Of a stretch of DNA of 64,000 nucleotides, positions 46,721-57,509 are shown piece by piece; the stretch's first letter is position 1, and each line of letters begins with the position of its first letter. Source of the DNA: Bufo bufo (taxonomy: Eukaryota; Chordata; Amphibia; Anura; Bufonidae); NCBI RefSeq assembly GCF_905171765.1, contig NC_053392.1, positions 503,670,556 to 503,734,555 on the forward strand. Reading direction: 5' to 3'. Made by a program: the position numbers and the translations under genes. The notes beneath the pieces were generated by a model. It did not search any database and was not told the DNA's origin. It was given only the letters and a program-made list of their open reading frames with translations.

Positions 46721-47141
46721 GTCTCTTCACATGTCCTCCTGTGTGGCCCCCAAAGTTGGCACTTAAAATAAAAAAAATATAAAACCTAAATACTCACCCT
46801 TGTCCAGGTCCACTTCACTGTGCTGCGTCCCGGGACAGGCGTGCGTGATGTCGTCATCACGCACGGCTGCGCTGGGATTTCATTACCGCATAGGCATCAG
46901 GCCTACTAGGCCTGAAGCCTATGGCGGTGATCGGCGGTGGGGCAGAGAACTATGTGGTCCCATGCCCCACCACAGTATGTGGTCATTTGGGTCGGCGTTG
47001 GGTCCCCCAGCGATGCTGGGCCCGGGGCTGCCGACCAAAACGTCATCCGCCACTGACTGGAAGGGGGGCCCCTTTGGTGACGGGGGCCCAGGGCAATTGC
47101 CCAGTTTCCCCCTTCCCCCCTAACGCCGGCTCTGAGTGCAG

Positions 47142-47744
47142 GCAATAATAGAAAAAGCCTCTGAAACTGTGTTAGACTACCCGGTGATTGTACAAACACC
47201 CCATGTACAGGGCATATTAACACAGGTTCAACCTAAGCATATTTCTATGGCCAGGCAACTCAGACTCCAATGTGCACTCCTCATGCCTGCTAACATTTCT
47301 TTCAAAAGATGTACTACTCTGAATCCTGCTAATTTGTTACCAATCACAAATTCAGAAATGGGGAAAGGGGGCATAGAAGGTACAGGTAGCCTCCTAAATG
47401 ACATGATGGATCATGACCTCCATGACTGTGTACAATTAATGCAACAAGAAACGGCAGGATTTAATCATATACATGAAAACCCCCTTGATAACCATGATTT
47501 TGAGTATTTTGTAGATGGAAGCAGGTTTATGGGAGAGGACGGCCGGTTCCACACTGGATATGCAGTGGTCACACAGCATGAGGTAGGGATAGCTGAACCA
47601 CTTTCACCTCACATGTCAGCACAAGAGGCGGAACTGAAGGCACTAACTGAGGAATGTAAATTGGCCAAGAAGAAAAAGGTGAACATCTACACGAAATCAA
47701 GGTATGCTTTTGGTATTGCACCTGACTATGGACGAATCAAATGA
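47142..47744 (+). pseudogene. Retroviral RNase H domain
   Basis: An open frame continuing pol after the hAT-like element. The RNase H signature F-V-D-G-S-R-F is near 47508, the S-A-Q-E-A-E-L-K-A-L-T helix near 47615-47650, and I-Y-T-K-S-R-Y-A-F near 47684. In the last motif the catalytic Asp of the usual T-D-S is Lys. The frame stops at 47744 soon after the RNase H core. Integrase does not follow. Confidence 0.85.
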
Positions 47745-47945
47745 TTAGTTTCTACCCCCTTGGTGATGTGCCAAATTTGTTTGTGATTATCTGTAGTGTT
47801 ATAAAGATGTATGCTAGTATGAAATGAAGAAGAGAATTAGATTCAGCAGTGTGTCTGTGTCAGCTCTCTGAGCGCTCATAAGAACACCTCAATTGGGACC
47901 CCGTCCCCGTCAATTATAGAAAAGGGGTTTTTGCCCCAACATTAT

Positions 47946-48318
47946 CATGTAGAGAAAGTTAATACAAGGCACTTACTAATGTATTGTGATTGTCCATATT
48001 GCCTCCTTTTTAATTCCATTATACTCTGCTCGTTTCCATAGTTACTACCACCGTGCAATCCAGCAGCGGTGGTGGTGCTGCACACTATAGAAAAAATGCC
48101 GGTCTCTCTGGTGGCCAGGACCGTGGGAATGCTCATAGGCTGGTGCTTTTTCATATAGTGTATAAGCACGACAACTGCTGATGGATTGCAGGGTGGTCGT
48201 AACCATGGAAACAAAGTGTATAATGTAATGGAAAAAACAAATGAAGCCAGCAAAGGAGGCAATATAAAGAATCATAATAAATTAGTAAGTGCCTTGTATT
48301 AACTTTATGTACATGATT
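47946..48318. repeat. Foldback element
   Basis: TCATGTAGAGAAAGTTAATA with CAAGGCACTTACTAAT at the left is inverted at the right (ATTAGTAAGTGCCTTG then TATTAACTTTATGTACATGA). Superfamily not decided. Confidence 0.85.
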
Positions 48319-48366
48319 AATGCCATTTGCTGAAGTGAGACAACCCTTTTAGTTTTGGGAGAGTAA

Positions 48367-49039
48367 GGGCTCTTTCACACTTGCGTTGTTGGGATCCGGC
48401 GTGCACTTCCGTTGCCGGAGGTGCCCGCCGGATCCGTAACACCGCAAGTGAACTGAAAGCATTTGAAGACTGATCAGTCTTCAAAATGCGTTCAGTGTTA
48501 CTATGGCAGCCAGGACGCTATTAAAGTCCTGGTTGCCATGGTAGTGGTGGGGAGCAGTGTGCTTGCCGCCCGTGCGGCTCCCGGGGTGCCCCATGCGCAT
48601 GGATTGCGTGATCCATGCGCGTGGGGCGCCCTGGCGTCGCTTTGGGGCGCCCCGGGGCCCCCACTACACTTTACCATGGCAGACAGGACTTTAGCGTCCT
48701 GGCAGCCATGGTAACCATTCAGAAAAAGCTGAACGTCGGATCCGGTAATGCGCCGAAACGACGTTTAGCTTAAGGCCGTATCCGGATTAATGCCTTTCAA
48801 TGGGCATTAATTCCGGATCCGGCCTTGCAGCAAGTGTTCAGGATTTTTGGCCGGAGCAAAAAGCGCAGCATGCTGCAGTATTTTCTCCGGCCAAAAAACG
48901 TTCCGTTCCGGAACTGAAGACATCCTGATGCATCCTGAACGGATTTCTCTCCATTCAGAATGCATTGGGATAAAACTGATCAGGATTCTTCCGGCATAGA
49001 TCCCCGATGGAAGAAAAGAACGCAAGTGTGAAAGTAGCC
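48367..49039. mobile_element. TWA-type MITE, CACACTTGCG subtype
   Basis: GGGCTCTTTCACACTTGCG and CGCAAGTGTGAAAGTAGCC, with TAA at 48364-48366 and 49040-49042. It is 673 bp, with a palindromic interior (GGATCCGG motifs and a CATGCTGC hairpin). Confidence 0.93.
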
Positions 49040-49189
49040 TAAGGGATATATTTAGTCCAGTGACAGGATTATCACCCTTGTCTGAAGCATGAACTCCAGA
49101 AGAGGCCAAGAATTGCCACTGGATGGAGTGACTGTGCACCCAGAGGCAGGGTGTCCTTGAAAGGGCATCACTCTTGCCCACCACGCACG

Positions 49190-49720
49190 GCAGCCCTTCC
49201 AGGTGCCCGCAGCCCCGCAGACATCACTTCTACACTGCGCTGTCAATGAGTTTATACAAGCAAGCCGTCAGGCAAAGACTGGCCGCGCCTGCGCACTGCC
49301 AAAGGAGGCGGGCGCTCAGGAGAGCCAGGAGCAGCTCTCAGACTGCGGAGACTGGGCGTGACGTCACCAGGGCGGGCGGGGCTAATTTCAAAACCAAGAG
49401 CCAAGATGGCGGAGAGAGGATCGCTGAGGAATCGGAATAGGCTGGGTTCGAACAGAAGCTGGAAAATGAATCACGTTGACGAGCCAGGTAATGGGCGTTC
49501 TTACTAGGGGGGTACGGGAGTGCTTGTCAGCGGCGGGCGCGGACACTGGCTGGAAGGCTGCGGGATAGATCACAGCTGCTGGGAACGGGGGGCACTGGAC
49601 GCTTGGTGTACGGTGTGCGCGGCTGCCTGTGACGGCACTTGGCGTCCTTTGCGGCTGTGAGAGGGTTAATGGAGAGCGCGGAGGCGCTGTGCTGTCACGT
49701 GACGTGCGGCCGTCTCTACA
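49190..49720 (+). promoter_or_regulatory. CpG-rich promoter of a host gene
   Basis: Dense in CpG compared with the rest of the window. Contains a cAMP-response-element palindrome TGACGTCA (49359-49366), a GC box GGGCGGGCGGGG (49371-49382), and AAGATGGCGG at 49404, a YY1-type site often lying just after a transcription start. No TATA box was seen. The likely start site is around 49385-49400. Together with the exon below this marks the only good host-gene evidence in the window. Confidence 0.75.
49406..49487 (+). CDS. First coding exon of an unidentified host gene (partial)
   Basis: ATG at 49406-49408 in a good context (A at -3, G at +4), followed by 27 codons starting Met-Ala-Glu-Arg-Gly-Ser and rich in Arg and Asn. 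It ends in CAG followed by GTAATG, a fitting splice donor, with one base left over (phase 1). A second in-frame ATG lies at 49466-49468. If the first ATG is not used, most of this exon is 5' UTR. The next exon is not recognisable within the remaining 14.5 kb, so the gene could not be named. The exon is inferred from promoter context and the donor, not from homology. Confidence 0.5.
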
Positions 49721-49765
49721 TGTAGGTATATGGGTTATCAGTAACGGTCCTCCCACGTGACCTGC

Positions 49766-49766
<1 letters not shown>

Positions 49767-49795
<29 letters not shown>
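49767..49795. repeat. Poly-C tract (29 C)
   Basis: Uninterrupted C run about 280 bp after the proposed splice donor. It has G-quadruplex potential on the minus strand. Confidence 0.9.
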
Positions 49796-49797
<2 letters not shown>

Positions 49798-49799
49798 TC

Positions 49800-50556
49800 C
49801 TCACACCTGTCACTTTCCCGTATACACCGCTGTGGCAGGGAGGAGGAGGAGGCGCGATAACCAGACGCAGTCCGCCGCCCGTCATTTCTATACAATGCCT
49901 CTCCATATGGCACTGTACACATTACACAGACCTGTACCTGTAGGTTGTGTTATGGAGAGGGGACCTGAAGTTACAGGGCTGGCGACCCCTGGGGGCCGCT
50001 GAATACCTCCAGTCATTTGGGGAGTCGCTGGAGTCGGATGAATATTCCTGTGAGGATTTAGTTATTCCACCTTTTTATTAAATAAAAATTTTGGGAACTT
50101 GAGATGGTAATGGGCTGTTTGTGCTATGTCTGTCAGGCTGGTTGCTAGGGAAATGCTGCCTAACAACCAGTTTGGTTTCAGTGGAGCAGCCGATCCTATA
50201 ACCAGGCTTATTACCCTGATCAGGATGGAGCAGGGTTTGTATTTGGGGGGCGGCAAAGGGCCCACTTTTTGTAGCGTTCCCAACACCATGCTCGGGGCCC
50301 CTGTAGTAACCTGAGAGGAGGGCACGGAACTGATTGCGAAGAGCTTCACATCCATAAAGCATAATGGAGATTCAGGGGGCCCCAATTTTCATGTTCCCCA
50401 GGGCCCCAATTATCTCTAAAACCAGCTGTGCGGTGGAGCAGGTACAGCGACTTGGAAGCCCTTGTGAATGGGCCTGACCTGCAATACCAGAAGCTGCCAT
50501 GGACAAGAGTGGTGCTGTTTGTAGGAAAACCTATTCTAATCTTATACAACCCCCTT
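49800..50556. other. Probable intron 1, little recognised
   Basis: No exon, and no repeat that could be defined end to end. The stretch 50370-50420 (GGGGCCCCAATTTT) resembles the ends of hAT-like repeats but lacks a partner. Confidence 0.4.
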
Positions 50557-51376
50557 TTAAAGGGGTTGTCCAGTTTTGGGCAGCCCCCCCTCTGCAGACG
50601 AAAGCATACTTGGGGTACTTTCACACTTGCGTTGTGAGGATCCGGCGGAACTACCTACCGGATCCGGAAATCTGTATGCAAACGGATATCATTTGTAGAC
50701 GGATGCGGATCCGTCTGACAAATGCATTGAAATTCCGGATCCGTCTCTCTGGTGTCATCTGGGAAAAAAACGGATCCGGTATTTTATTTATTTTTCCGCA
50801 TTTTTAAAGGTCTGCACATGCGCAGACCGGGAAACTGGATCCGGTTTTCTGGAACACTTGGTACCTGATCCGGCATTTAATTTATTTTAATGGGCAAGTG
50901 TTCTGGAATTTTGGCCGGAGAAAATACCGCAGCATGCTGCGGTATTTTCTCTGGCCAAATACCGTGAGAGGGACTGAACTGATGCATGCTGAACGGATTG
51001 CTCTCCATTCAGAATGCATTAGGATAAAACTGAAGCATGTTTTTCCGGTATTGAATCCCTAGGACGGAACTCAATACCGGAAAAGAATAACGCTAGTGTG
51101 AAAGTACTCTTACCTGCTCTGCGACGCTCGGGGTCGACTTCCAGAGTGGTCAGGAGCCATGTCTCTGCTTGGGGGACACGTCACCACTGAGGCCAGTCAT
51201 TGGCTGCAGCAGCACTCGTGAGCCACGTCCACCCTGGAAATTGGACAAGTAAGAAACCGGAGCGCGGTGGACCGAAGGAGCCAGAACTGAGCGGTATGAG
51301 GCAGGTAAGTATGCCTCCCTCCACACTGCTGGCTGAGACTGCACAAAAGTGTTTCAAAGGTGGACAGCCCCTTTAA
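50557..51376. mobile_element. TTAA-flanked MITE containing a TWA-type MITE
   Basis: TTAAAGGGGTTGTCCA at the left and TGGACAGCCCCTTTAA at the right, with TTAA at 50557-50560 and 51373-51376. Its middle is taken up by the element at 50613-51109. Confidence 0.85.
50613..51109. mobile_element. TWA-type MITE, CACACTTGCG subtype, nested
   Basis: GGTACTTTCACACTTGCG and CGCTAGTGTGAAAGTACTC are the ends. The interior matches the 48367-49039 type (GGATCCGG arms, GCAGCATGCTGC hairpin). The flanking TWA is only partly kept. Confidence 0.82.
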
Positions 51377-52078
51377 GCTGACTGAACACGAGGTCGCTGA
51401 CAGAAGCTCGTTCGCCTGACCCGACTGCCATGAACGTTCTGACAATCCGAGAGTGCATGTGTATTTCAGTGTGGAGAGCAGGATAAGCAGTTGTCAGACA
51501 CTGCTTATCCCTCGGGGTACAAGGATCAGGCATGTCGAAATCCAGTCCTTTTGATATTATTTTTCAAAATGAAAGGCAAATTTCTTCAAATAAATCCCAG
51601 CAGAAATCTGGAGTTTTCTTGCTGTTACATTTTATGCTATTATGTTGGCACAATGTAAATAATGGATTACCGCCATCCTGTGTGCGGCTCTTGTGGGCCT
51701 GTTCTGCGGAGTCCTAAATCTACTGACTTGTCAACCTGTGTGACAGCTGCAGCCAGCACCACTGCCCGGTCATCCTGGAGGAAGCAGTGAGTGCGGGGAA
51801 GGCGACCGGCAGTTTTTCCATCTGCAGTTCTTAAAGGTGTGGTTTTTTTTTCCCCCCTGCATAATTGGGATAATTGCAAGTAAAGTACAGGACGAGTTTA
51901 ACGTAATACTACAAGGGCGGGTAACTTGACCGGTCTATGATGGGGTCATTACTTCAAAAGGAGAGAGCGTTTTTCTTAACAAGTAACTTTTTTTAATTTT
52001 ATATTTTTATTTGATTTTCCTGTAATATCAATATAAAGGTGTGTCTACACACATGTGGGTGCACACTTGCTGTTGGAC
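51377..52078. other. Probable intron, nothing recognised
   Basis: No exon or clear element. A short inverted repeat GCAGGATAAGCAG...CTGCTTATCC lies near 51480-51510. Confidence 0.4.
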
Positions 52079-52345
52079 TTAAAGAGGACCTTTCACCAGA
52101 ATAAAGTATCTAAACTGACTATACAGACATGTAGAGCGGCGCCCAGGGATCCCCCTGCACTTACTGTTATCCCCGGGCGCCGCTCCGTTCGCCCGTTATA
52201 GCCTTCGGTATCTTCATAGTTAGGCTCCACCCAGGGGAAGCTGCCGGCGTCTTTCTCCTATGCTGTAGCGCTGGCCAATCGCAGCGCTCAGCTCATAGCC
52301 AGGCTATGAGCTGAGCGCTGCGATTTGCCAGCGCTACAGCATAGG
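52079..52345. repeat. TTAA-type foldback start and near-perfect palindrome
   Basis: TTAAAGAGGACCTTTCACC marks a TTAA-type left end; the right end is not found. At 52257-52345 an 89-bp palindrome has arms of about 44 bp (CCTATGCTGTAGCGCTGG and complement) with only one or two mismatches. Confidence 0.75.
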
Positions 52346-52493
52346 TGGTTAGACAGAGGAGACTCACTCTGCCACCCCATCGCTCACCATCACTGTGACA
52401 CAATCACAGGGTTCTGGTGGGGCGGTCAGAAGTCTAATAAAGGGCTCCAGGCCTCCCAGCATGGCCTTAGACTGGGGCTACATGGCAATCTTA

Positions 52494-53478
52494 GGCCTCT
52501 TTCACACGGGCGTTGCGGGAAAATGTGCGGGTGCGTTACGGGAACACCCGCGATTTTTCCGCGCGAGTGCAAAACATTGTAATGCGTTTTGCACTCGCGG
52601 AAGAAAAATCGCGCATGTTTGGTACCCAAAGCCGAATTTCTTCACAGAAGTTCGGGCTTGGGATCGGTGTTCTGTATATTGTATTATTTCCCCTTATAAC
52701 ATAGTTATAAGGGAAAATAATAGCATTCTGAATACAGAATGCATAGTAAAACAGCGCTGGAAGGGATTAAAAAAATTAATTCACGTTAGTCCAGTTGATC
52801 GCGATGCCCGGCATCTCCTTCTGTCTCCTTTACTGAACAGGACCTGTGGTGAGCATTCATTACAGGTCAAGGACCTGTGGTGATGTCACTCCGGTCATCA
52901 CATGATCCATTACATGATCTATTACCATGGTGATGGATCATGTGATGACCGGAGTGACGTCACCACAGGTCCTTGACCTGTAATGAATGCTCACCACAGG
53001 TCCTGTTCAGTAAAGGAGACAGAAGGAGATGCCGGGCATCGCGATCAACTGGACTAAGGTGAATTAATTTCGAATTTTTTTTTTTTAACCCCTCCAGCGC
53101 TATTTTACTATGCATTCTGTATTCAGAATGCTATTATTTTCCCTTATAACCATGTTATAAGGGTAAATAATAATAATCGGATCTCCATCCCGATCGTCTC
53201 CTAGCAACCGTGCGTGAAAATCGCAGCGCATCCGCACTTGCTTGCAGATGCTTGCGATTTTCACGCAACCCCATTCACTTCTATGGGGCCTGCGTTGCGT
53301 GAAAACCGCAGAATATAGAGCATGCTGCGATTTTCACGCAACGCACAAGTGATGCGTGAAAATCACCGCTCATGTGAACAGCCCCATAGAAATGAATGGG
53401 TCGGTATTCAGTGCGGGTGCAATGCATTCAACTCGCGCATCGCATCCGCGCGGAATACTCGCCCGTGTGAAAGGGGCC
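52494..53478. mobile_element. Long palindromic TWA-type MITE (CACACGGGCG), copy 2
   Basis: GGCCTCTTTCACACGGGCG and CGCCCGTGTGAAAGGGGCC are the ends, with TTA at 52491-52493 and 53479-53481. It is 985 bp and almost entirely self-complementary, including the TGATGACCGGAGTGACGTCA centre arms. Confidence 0.95.
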
Positions 53479-53853
53479 TTAAAGGGGTTCTTTGGGAATT
53501 AAGAAAATCCAAATACTTAGTTTTGCCCTAATGCATACTGAATGGAAAAGGATCCGCTCAGAATGCATCAGTTTGCCTCCGATCATTCACCATTCCGCTC
53601 TGGAGGTGGACACCAAAACGCTGCCTGCAACGTTTTGGTGTCCGCTTGACGAAACTGAGCCAAACGGCGCAATAGAAAACGGATCCGTCTCCCATTGACT
53701 TTCAGTGGAGTTCATGACTGATCTGCCTTGGCTATGTTACAGATAATACAAACGGATCCGTTCATAACGGATGCATGCGGTTGTATTATTGTAACTGATC
53801 CGTTTTTGCAGATCCATGACGGATCCGCCCAAAACGTGAGTGTGAAAGTAGCC
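53479..53853. repeat. TTAA start followed by TWA-type MITE right part
   Basis: TTAAAGGGGTTC follows directly on the previous element. From about 53520 the sequence is of the CACACTTGCG subtype and ends GTGTGAAAGTAGCC, then TTA at 53854-53856. Left edge not resolved. Confidence 0.6.
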
Positions 53854-53854
53854 T

Positions 53855-54200
53855 TACTTTACAATACTGAGGTAAAGAGCTGCCTCCTTATCCTCCTCTT
53901 CCTCTCTACTGGTCAGGGATTATGATACTGAATACAGATGATAAGAACTTTAGCTAAATCTCTGGGGAATTTAGTTCATGAGGAGACATGAAGTACAGAG
54001 GACGGACATGACAGACTGTAGTAATGGAGACTGTAAACAAGTGCTGCTGCTCATCAGCCACACCTCACCCTCCTCTCTCTACTTCATGTCTCCTCATCCT
54101 CTCCATTCCCACAGAGATTCCCCTGTATTCAGCATCATGATTCCTGACAAGCAGAGCAGAGAGGAGGATGAGGCAGCACTATGGCTCATTGTGGTGAAGT
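53855..54200. repeat. Foldback element
   Basis: GAGGAGACATGAAGTA (about 53980) is inverted at about 54080 (TACTTCATGTCTCCTC), and the outer parts (CTGAATACAGATGAT with the later CCCTGTATTCAGCATCAT) also pair. Confidence 0.65.
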
Positions 54201-55070
54201 AACTTGTCCTCTTGTGTGATTGGGACAGGTTTTGTGTGTACCGATAGGACAGCGGCCATTTTATTTCTCCTAATGATTGCTCTCTAGACAAAACAAGCCA
54301 TTCTAAGTAATGAAAGGTATTTGTGAATATATTTATTATACATTTTTTTTAAATTCCTAAACATGACCAGAGATCGCTGTGCAGCTCTTGAACTGTCTGG
54401 GGTCACATGGCGACTCGCAAGTTGCCACAACCCCAGAATTGCTGACAGGCAGTATTGGTTGGGCAGGACTAAATAATAAGTCAAAGTTCATGGAAAAAAA
54501 GTATTTTACAATTTAAAAAATAAAATAAAATAATTTGCCAAAGAGTAACACCTGCCTGTGAAGGCATAAAAAAAGCAGAAAATGGTGTTCCATTCCCAAA
54601 AAATAAGTTGATCAGTTATATGAAATCCCCAAAAATCCAAGCCTTTATTTTGCTTTATAGATGGAAAAATAAAGTCACTGCTCTTGAAATGTGCGGCATA
54701 AAAACTTTTTTTTTTTTTTTGCACATGAAATGTTTTTTTTTTTTCTGTGCCAAAGTAGTAAAACAAAGTCCTTTACAAATTTGATATTGCTGTAATTATA
54801 TGGAACCTTAGAAGAGTACCGTAACTGGCAATTTATGCCACGTGGTTAACGGCACAGCTTTTAGAATACAAAACACAATTTTATTTGTGGTATCTGTTTA
54901 GTGGATCTGTTCTAGTATACATTTGGTACATCTAGTACTGTGAGCGTTCAGGTAAGGAGGTGCTGTATGTGTGGATCCGGCACGCACCTTGTATGAACTG
55001 TCTAGTATAATGTAGGAAGGGCGGCTCTACAACTACATTAGGATTGCTTGTGGCCCAGGAGGTATTTTCA
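54201..55070. other. Probable intron, nothing recognised
   Basis: AT-rich, with poly-T runs at about 54706-54745. No exon or complete repeat seen. Confidence 0.4.
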
Positions 55071-55440
55071 AAGGGGTTTTCTGGGATTTTTTAACTGACC
55101 TGTCCTTAGGATAGGTCATCAGTATCTGATTGGTGGGAGTCTGATACCTGGGACCCCCACTGGTCAGCCGTTTCAGAAGGCAGAGCCTCAGCCTTCACTG
55201 TGCTAACCAAGCACAGCGCCGTACATTGTATAGTGGCTGTGCTTGGTATTGCATTCAGCCCATTCACTTCTATGGAGCTGAGCACGATACCAAGCACAGC
55301 CACTATACAATGTACGGCGCTGTGCTGAGTAAGCTGCGAAAAGGCCTCTGCGCTCACAGGGGCACTAGCGCCTTCTCAAACAGCTGATCATGGGGGTTCT
55401 GGGTGTTGGACCCGCGGATCAGATACTGATGACCTATCAC
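55071..55440. repeat. GGTCATCAATA-family MITE
   Basis: AAAGGGGTTTTCTGGGAT, then GATAGGTCATCAGTATCTGA, inverted at TCAGATACTGATGACCTATC near 55420-55440. The inner arms ACAGCGCCGTACATTGTATA and complement flank the centre at about 55250. Confidence 0.8.
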
Positions 55441-55713
55441 AGGGGGAGGTGATGTCTGAAAGAAGCCGTCCATAAATACACACAGAGCAGATACCGGCCT
55501 CCGTGCCAAGTCAGGCCACTTGCAAGTTGAGTGTGCTTTCTCTGCTTGCTGGGCAAGCCGTCCCATAGTCCAGGGAATATACTGAGCTGACCTCACATAG
55601 GACTCTTGTAGATGAAGTAGCAGAATTACAAGCCTCACACTATCCTTTTACCACAGAATATGTCCCTGCCATATGCCTATTTGTATTTGAGTGTCTGTAA
55701 CAAGAACCCTTTA

Positions 55714-56004
55714 GGCCTCATGCCCACGGCCATTGTTGGCATGGACGCCCATGCTGAACATGTGGCCCACCGAATGCGCCCCTGGACCAATTCACTTGAA
55801 TGGGGTCCACAATCTGCATCCGACGGTCCACCCTGCAAAAAAAGTAGTGCATGTGGTGTGGAGGCACAGACAGAAAACCTACGGAAGCGCTACAGGTGAA
55901 TGTATCCGTGATGTGGTGCACAAACAGCCGGTCCCCGTATATTGACCCGCTGTTTGTGGGCCGTAATACAGGCATTGGCCAACAACAGCCGTGTGCATGA
56001 GGCC
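55714..56004. mobile_element. TWA-type MITE, CATGCCCACGG subtype
   Basis: GGCCTCATGCCCACGGCC and GCCGTGTGCATGAGGCC are inverted ends. TTA precedes the left end, but the right flank is ATG, so one side has changed. Confidence 0.8.
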
Positions 56005-56249
56005 ATGTTTTGGAAATGTGTACTGGTCCACAACCATGGATAGTGTGATCTTCCCATGTATTAGAAGCCTGTTCTGGCTGAATTTCCCCTATAGTTGGGG
56101 TTCGGCTGCATGGAGATCTTGATCGCGTGACAGCTGTTGTGCCCAAGGATCACAGTCTAGCAGTGCTAACATAAAAATGAATGGGGTCACACCGTGACGT
56201 CCTTGTCACACTGACCCTATTAATTTCTCTGCTAGCACCGTTACACTGC

Positions 56250-56382
56250 GATCCTTCCCTCTGTAGTTGGCGATCGGCTGCACCGCGATCCTTCCCTCTG
56301 TAGTTGGCGATCGGCTGCACCGCGATCATTCCCTCTGTAGTTGGGGATCGGCTGCACCGCGATCCTTCCCTCTGTAGTATTA
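56250..56382. repeat. Tandem repeat, 37-bp unit, about 3.6 copies
   Basis: GATCCTTCCCTCTGTAGTTG recurs at 56250, 56287, 56324 (with one change) and 56361, each followed by GCGATCGGCTGCACCGC or a near form. It is fully direct, with no spacer variation. Confidence 0.92.
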
Positions 56383-57119
56383 GGAATGAATAACAGAATG
56401 CCTCTAAAGGCATTCCTTCATGGAATTGCGTTATGGTCCGTGGTAACGGAATTAGAATTGTTTCGGTACCAAAATTTTAGTTTTTGATACCATAAAAAAG
56501 TATTGCGATACTCGATACCGCGTGAATTCCGCATTTTATGGAACGTCCGGCTATATCGAACAGTCCGATCCTATTTTTGGGAGGACAAGGTCACCAAAAA
56601 AATTGCGAATCGCGCAGTTTTTTTTTTTTTTTTTTTTATAGCATTCACTGCATAGGATTTTTTTACATTTTATATATTTTAATAGTTTGGAATTTTCGGA
56701 CGTGGTGATATGTAATATGTTTATTTATTGTTTATATATTTTATATGTAAAATTGGGAAAGCGGGGTGATTTATACTTTGGTGTTTTTTTTAACTGTTTT
56801 TATTTATTAACTATTTCCCCCCTTAGGGGTAGAACCTGGGATCTTTTGATCCCTTGCTCTCTATTAGGGTCCATTCACATGTCCGTATGTGTTTTGCGAA
56901 TCTGTGCAGCACCTGAGGGGTTAACTGCCGCTGATCGTAGCGCCCTGAATCCGGACCCATTAATTTCTATGGGGCTGTGCACATGAGCGGTGATTTTCAC
57001 GCATCACTTGTTATAAGGGAAAATAATACAATCTGCACAACACCTAACCCAAACCCGAACTTCTGTGAATAAGTTTGGGTGTCGGCTATGTGATTCTCCC
57101 GCCTCCTGTATTTGTATTA

Positions 57120-57436
57120 GGCCTCTTTCACACGGGCGTCATGTTTTTGGCCCGGATAAGATGCGGGTGCGTCGCGGGAAAATTACATTGTAATGCGTTT
57201 TGCATGCGCGTGATAAAAATCGTCATGTTTGGTACCCAAACTTATTCACAGAAGTTCGGGTTTGGGTTAGGTGTTGTGCAGATTGTATTATTTTCCCTTA
57301 TAACAAGTGATGCGTGAAAATCACCGCTCATGTGCACAGCCCCATAGAAATTAATGGGTCCGGATTCAGTGCGGGTGCTATGCGTTCACGTCACGCTTTG
57401 CACCCGTGCGGAAAACTCGCTTGTGTGCAAGGGGTC
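57120..57436. mobile_element. TWA-type MITE, CACACGGGCG subtype
   Basis: GGCCTCTTTCACACGGGCG and CGCTTGTGTGCAAGGGGTC are the ends. The flanks are TTA on the left and TAA on the right, both valid TWA but not identical. Confidence 0.8.
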
Positions 57437-57509
57437 TAAGGGTGAATAGGACAAGGGTTCCAGCCCCTAAGGGGGCTAATAGTAAGTAAAAAAAAAACGC
57501 AAACACTAA

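Larger units (their letters stand above)
44942..47134. mobile_element. hAT-like element of 2.2 kb in retroviral pol
   Basis: Left end CAGGGCTGGTTTTAG (from 44944) and right end reverse complement CAGAGCCGGCGTTAG. AGTGCAG lies at 44935-44941 and 47135-47141, an imperfect duplication one base short of the hAT 8 bp. The pol reading continues on the far side with A-I-I-E-K. It carries a foldback, a GGTCATCAATA-type MITE and a long minisatellite, but no transposase that could be recognised. Confidence 0.75.
42346..47744 (+). mobile_element. Defective class I (gamma/epsilon-like) endogenous retrovirus
   Basis: A plus-strand provirus remnant: start of gag, protease, RT with the YVDD motif, connection and RNase H. 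Most of gag, all of integrase and env, and recognisable LTRs are missing. Three DNA elements are inserted in pol (43398-43659, 44169-44655, 44942-47134). Class I assignment rests on pol layout and RNase H similarity to gammaretroviruses. It is an old, inactive copy. Confidence 0.85.

Noticed and set aside
45937..46730. Gly/Cys/Tyr-rich minus-strand frames up to 150 codons
   Set aside because: They are generated by the minisatellite unit in all frames.
47870..47945. Possible retroviral U5 and primer-binding site (TTGGGACCCCGTCCCCG)
   Set aside because: It resembles a primer-binding region but lies 3' of pol, matches no tRNA clearly, and has no paired LTR.
56250..56382. CRISPR-like array
   Set aside because: The 37-bp units are directly adjacent with no unique spacers, and the genome is vertebrate.
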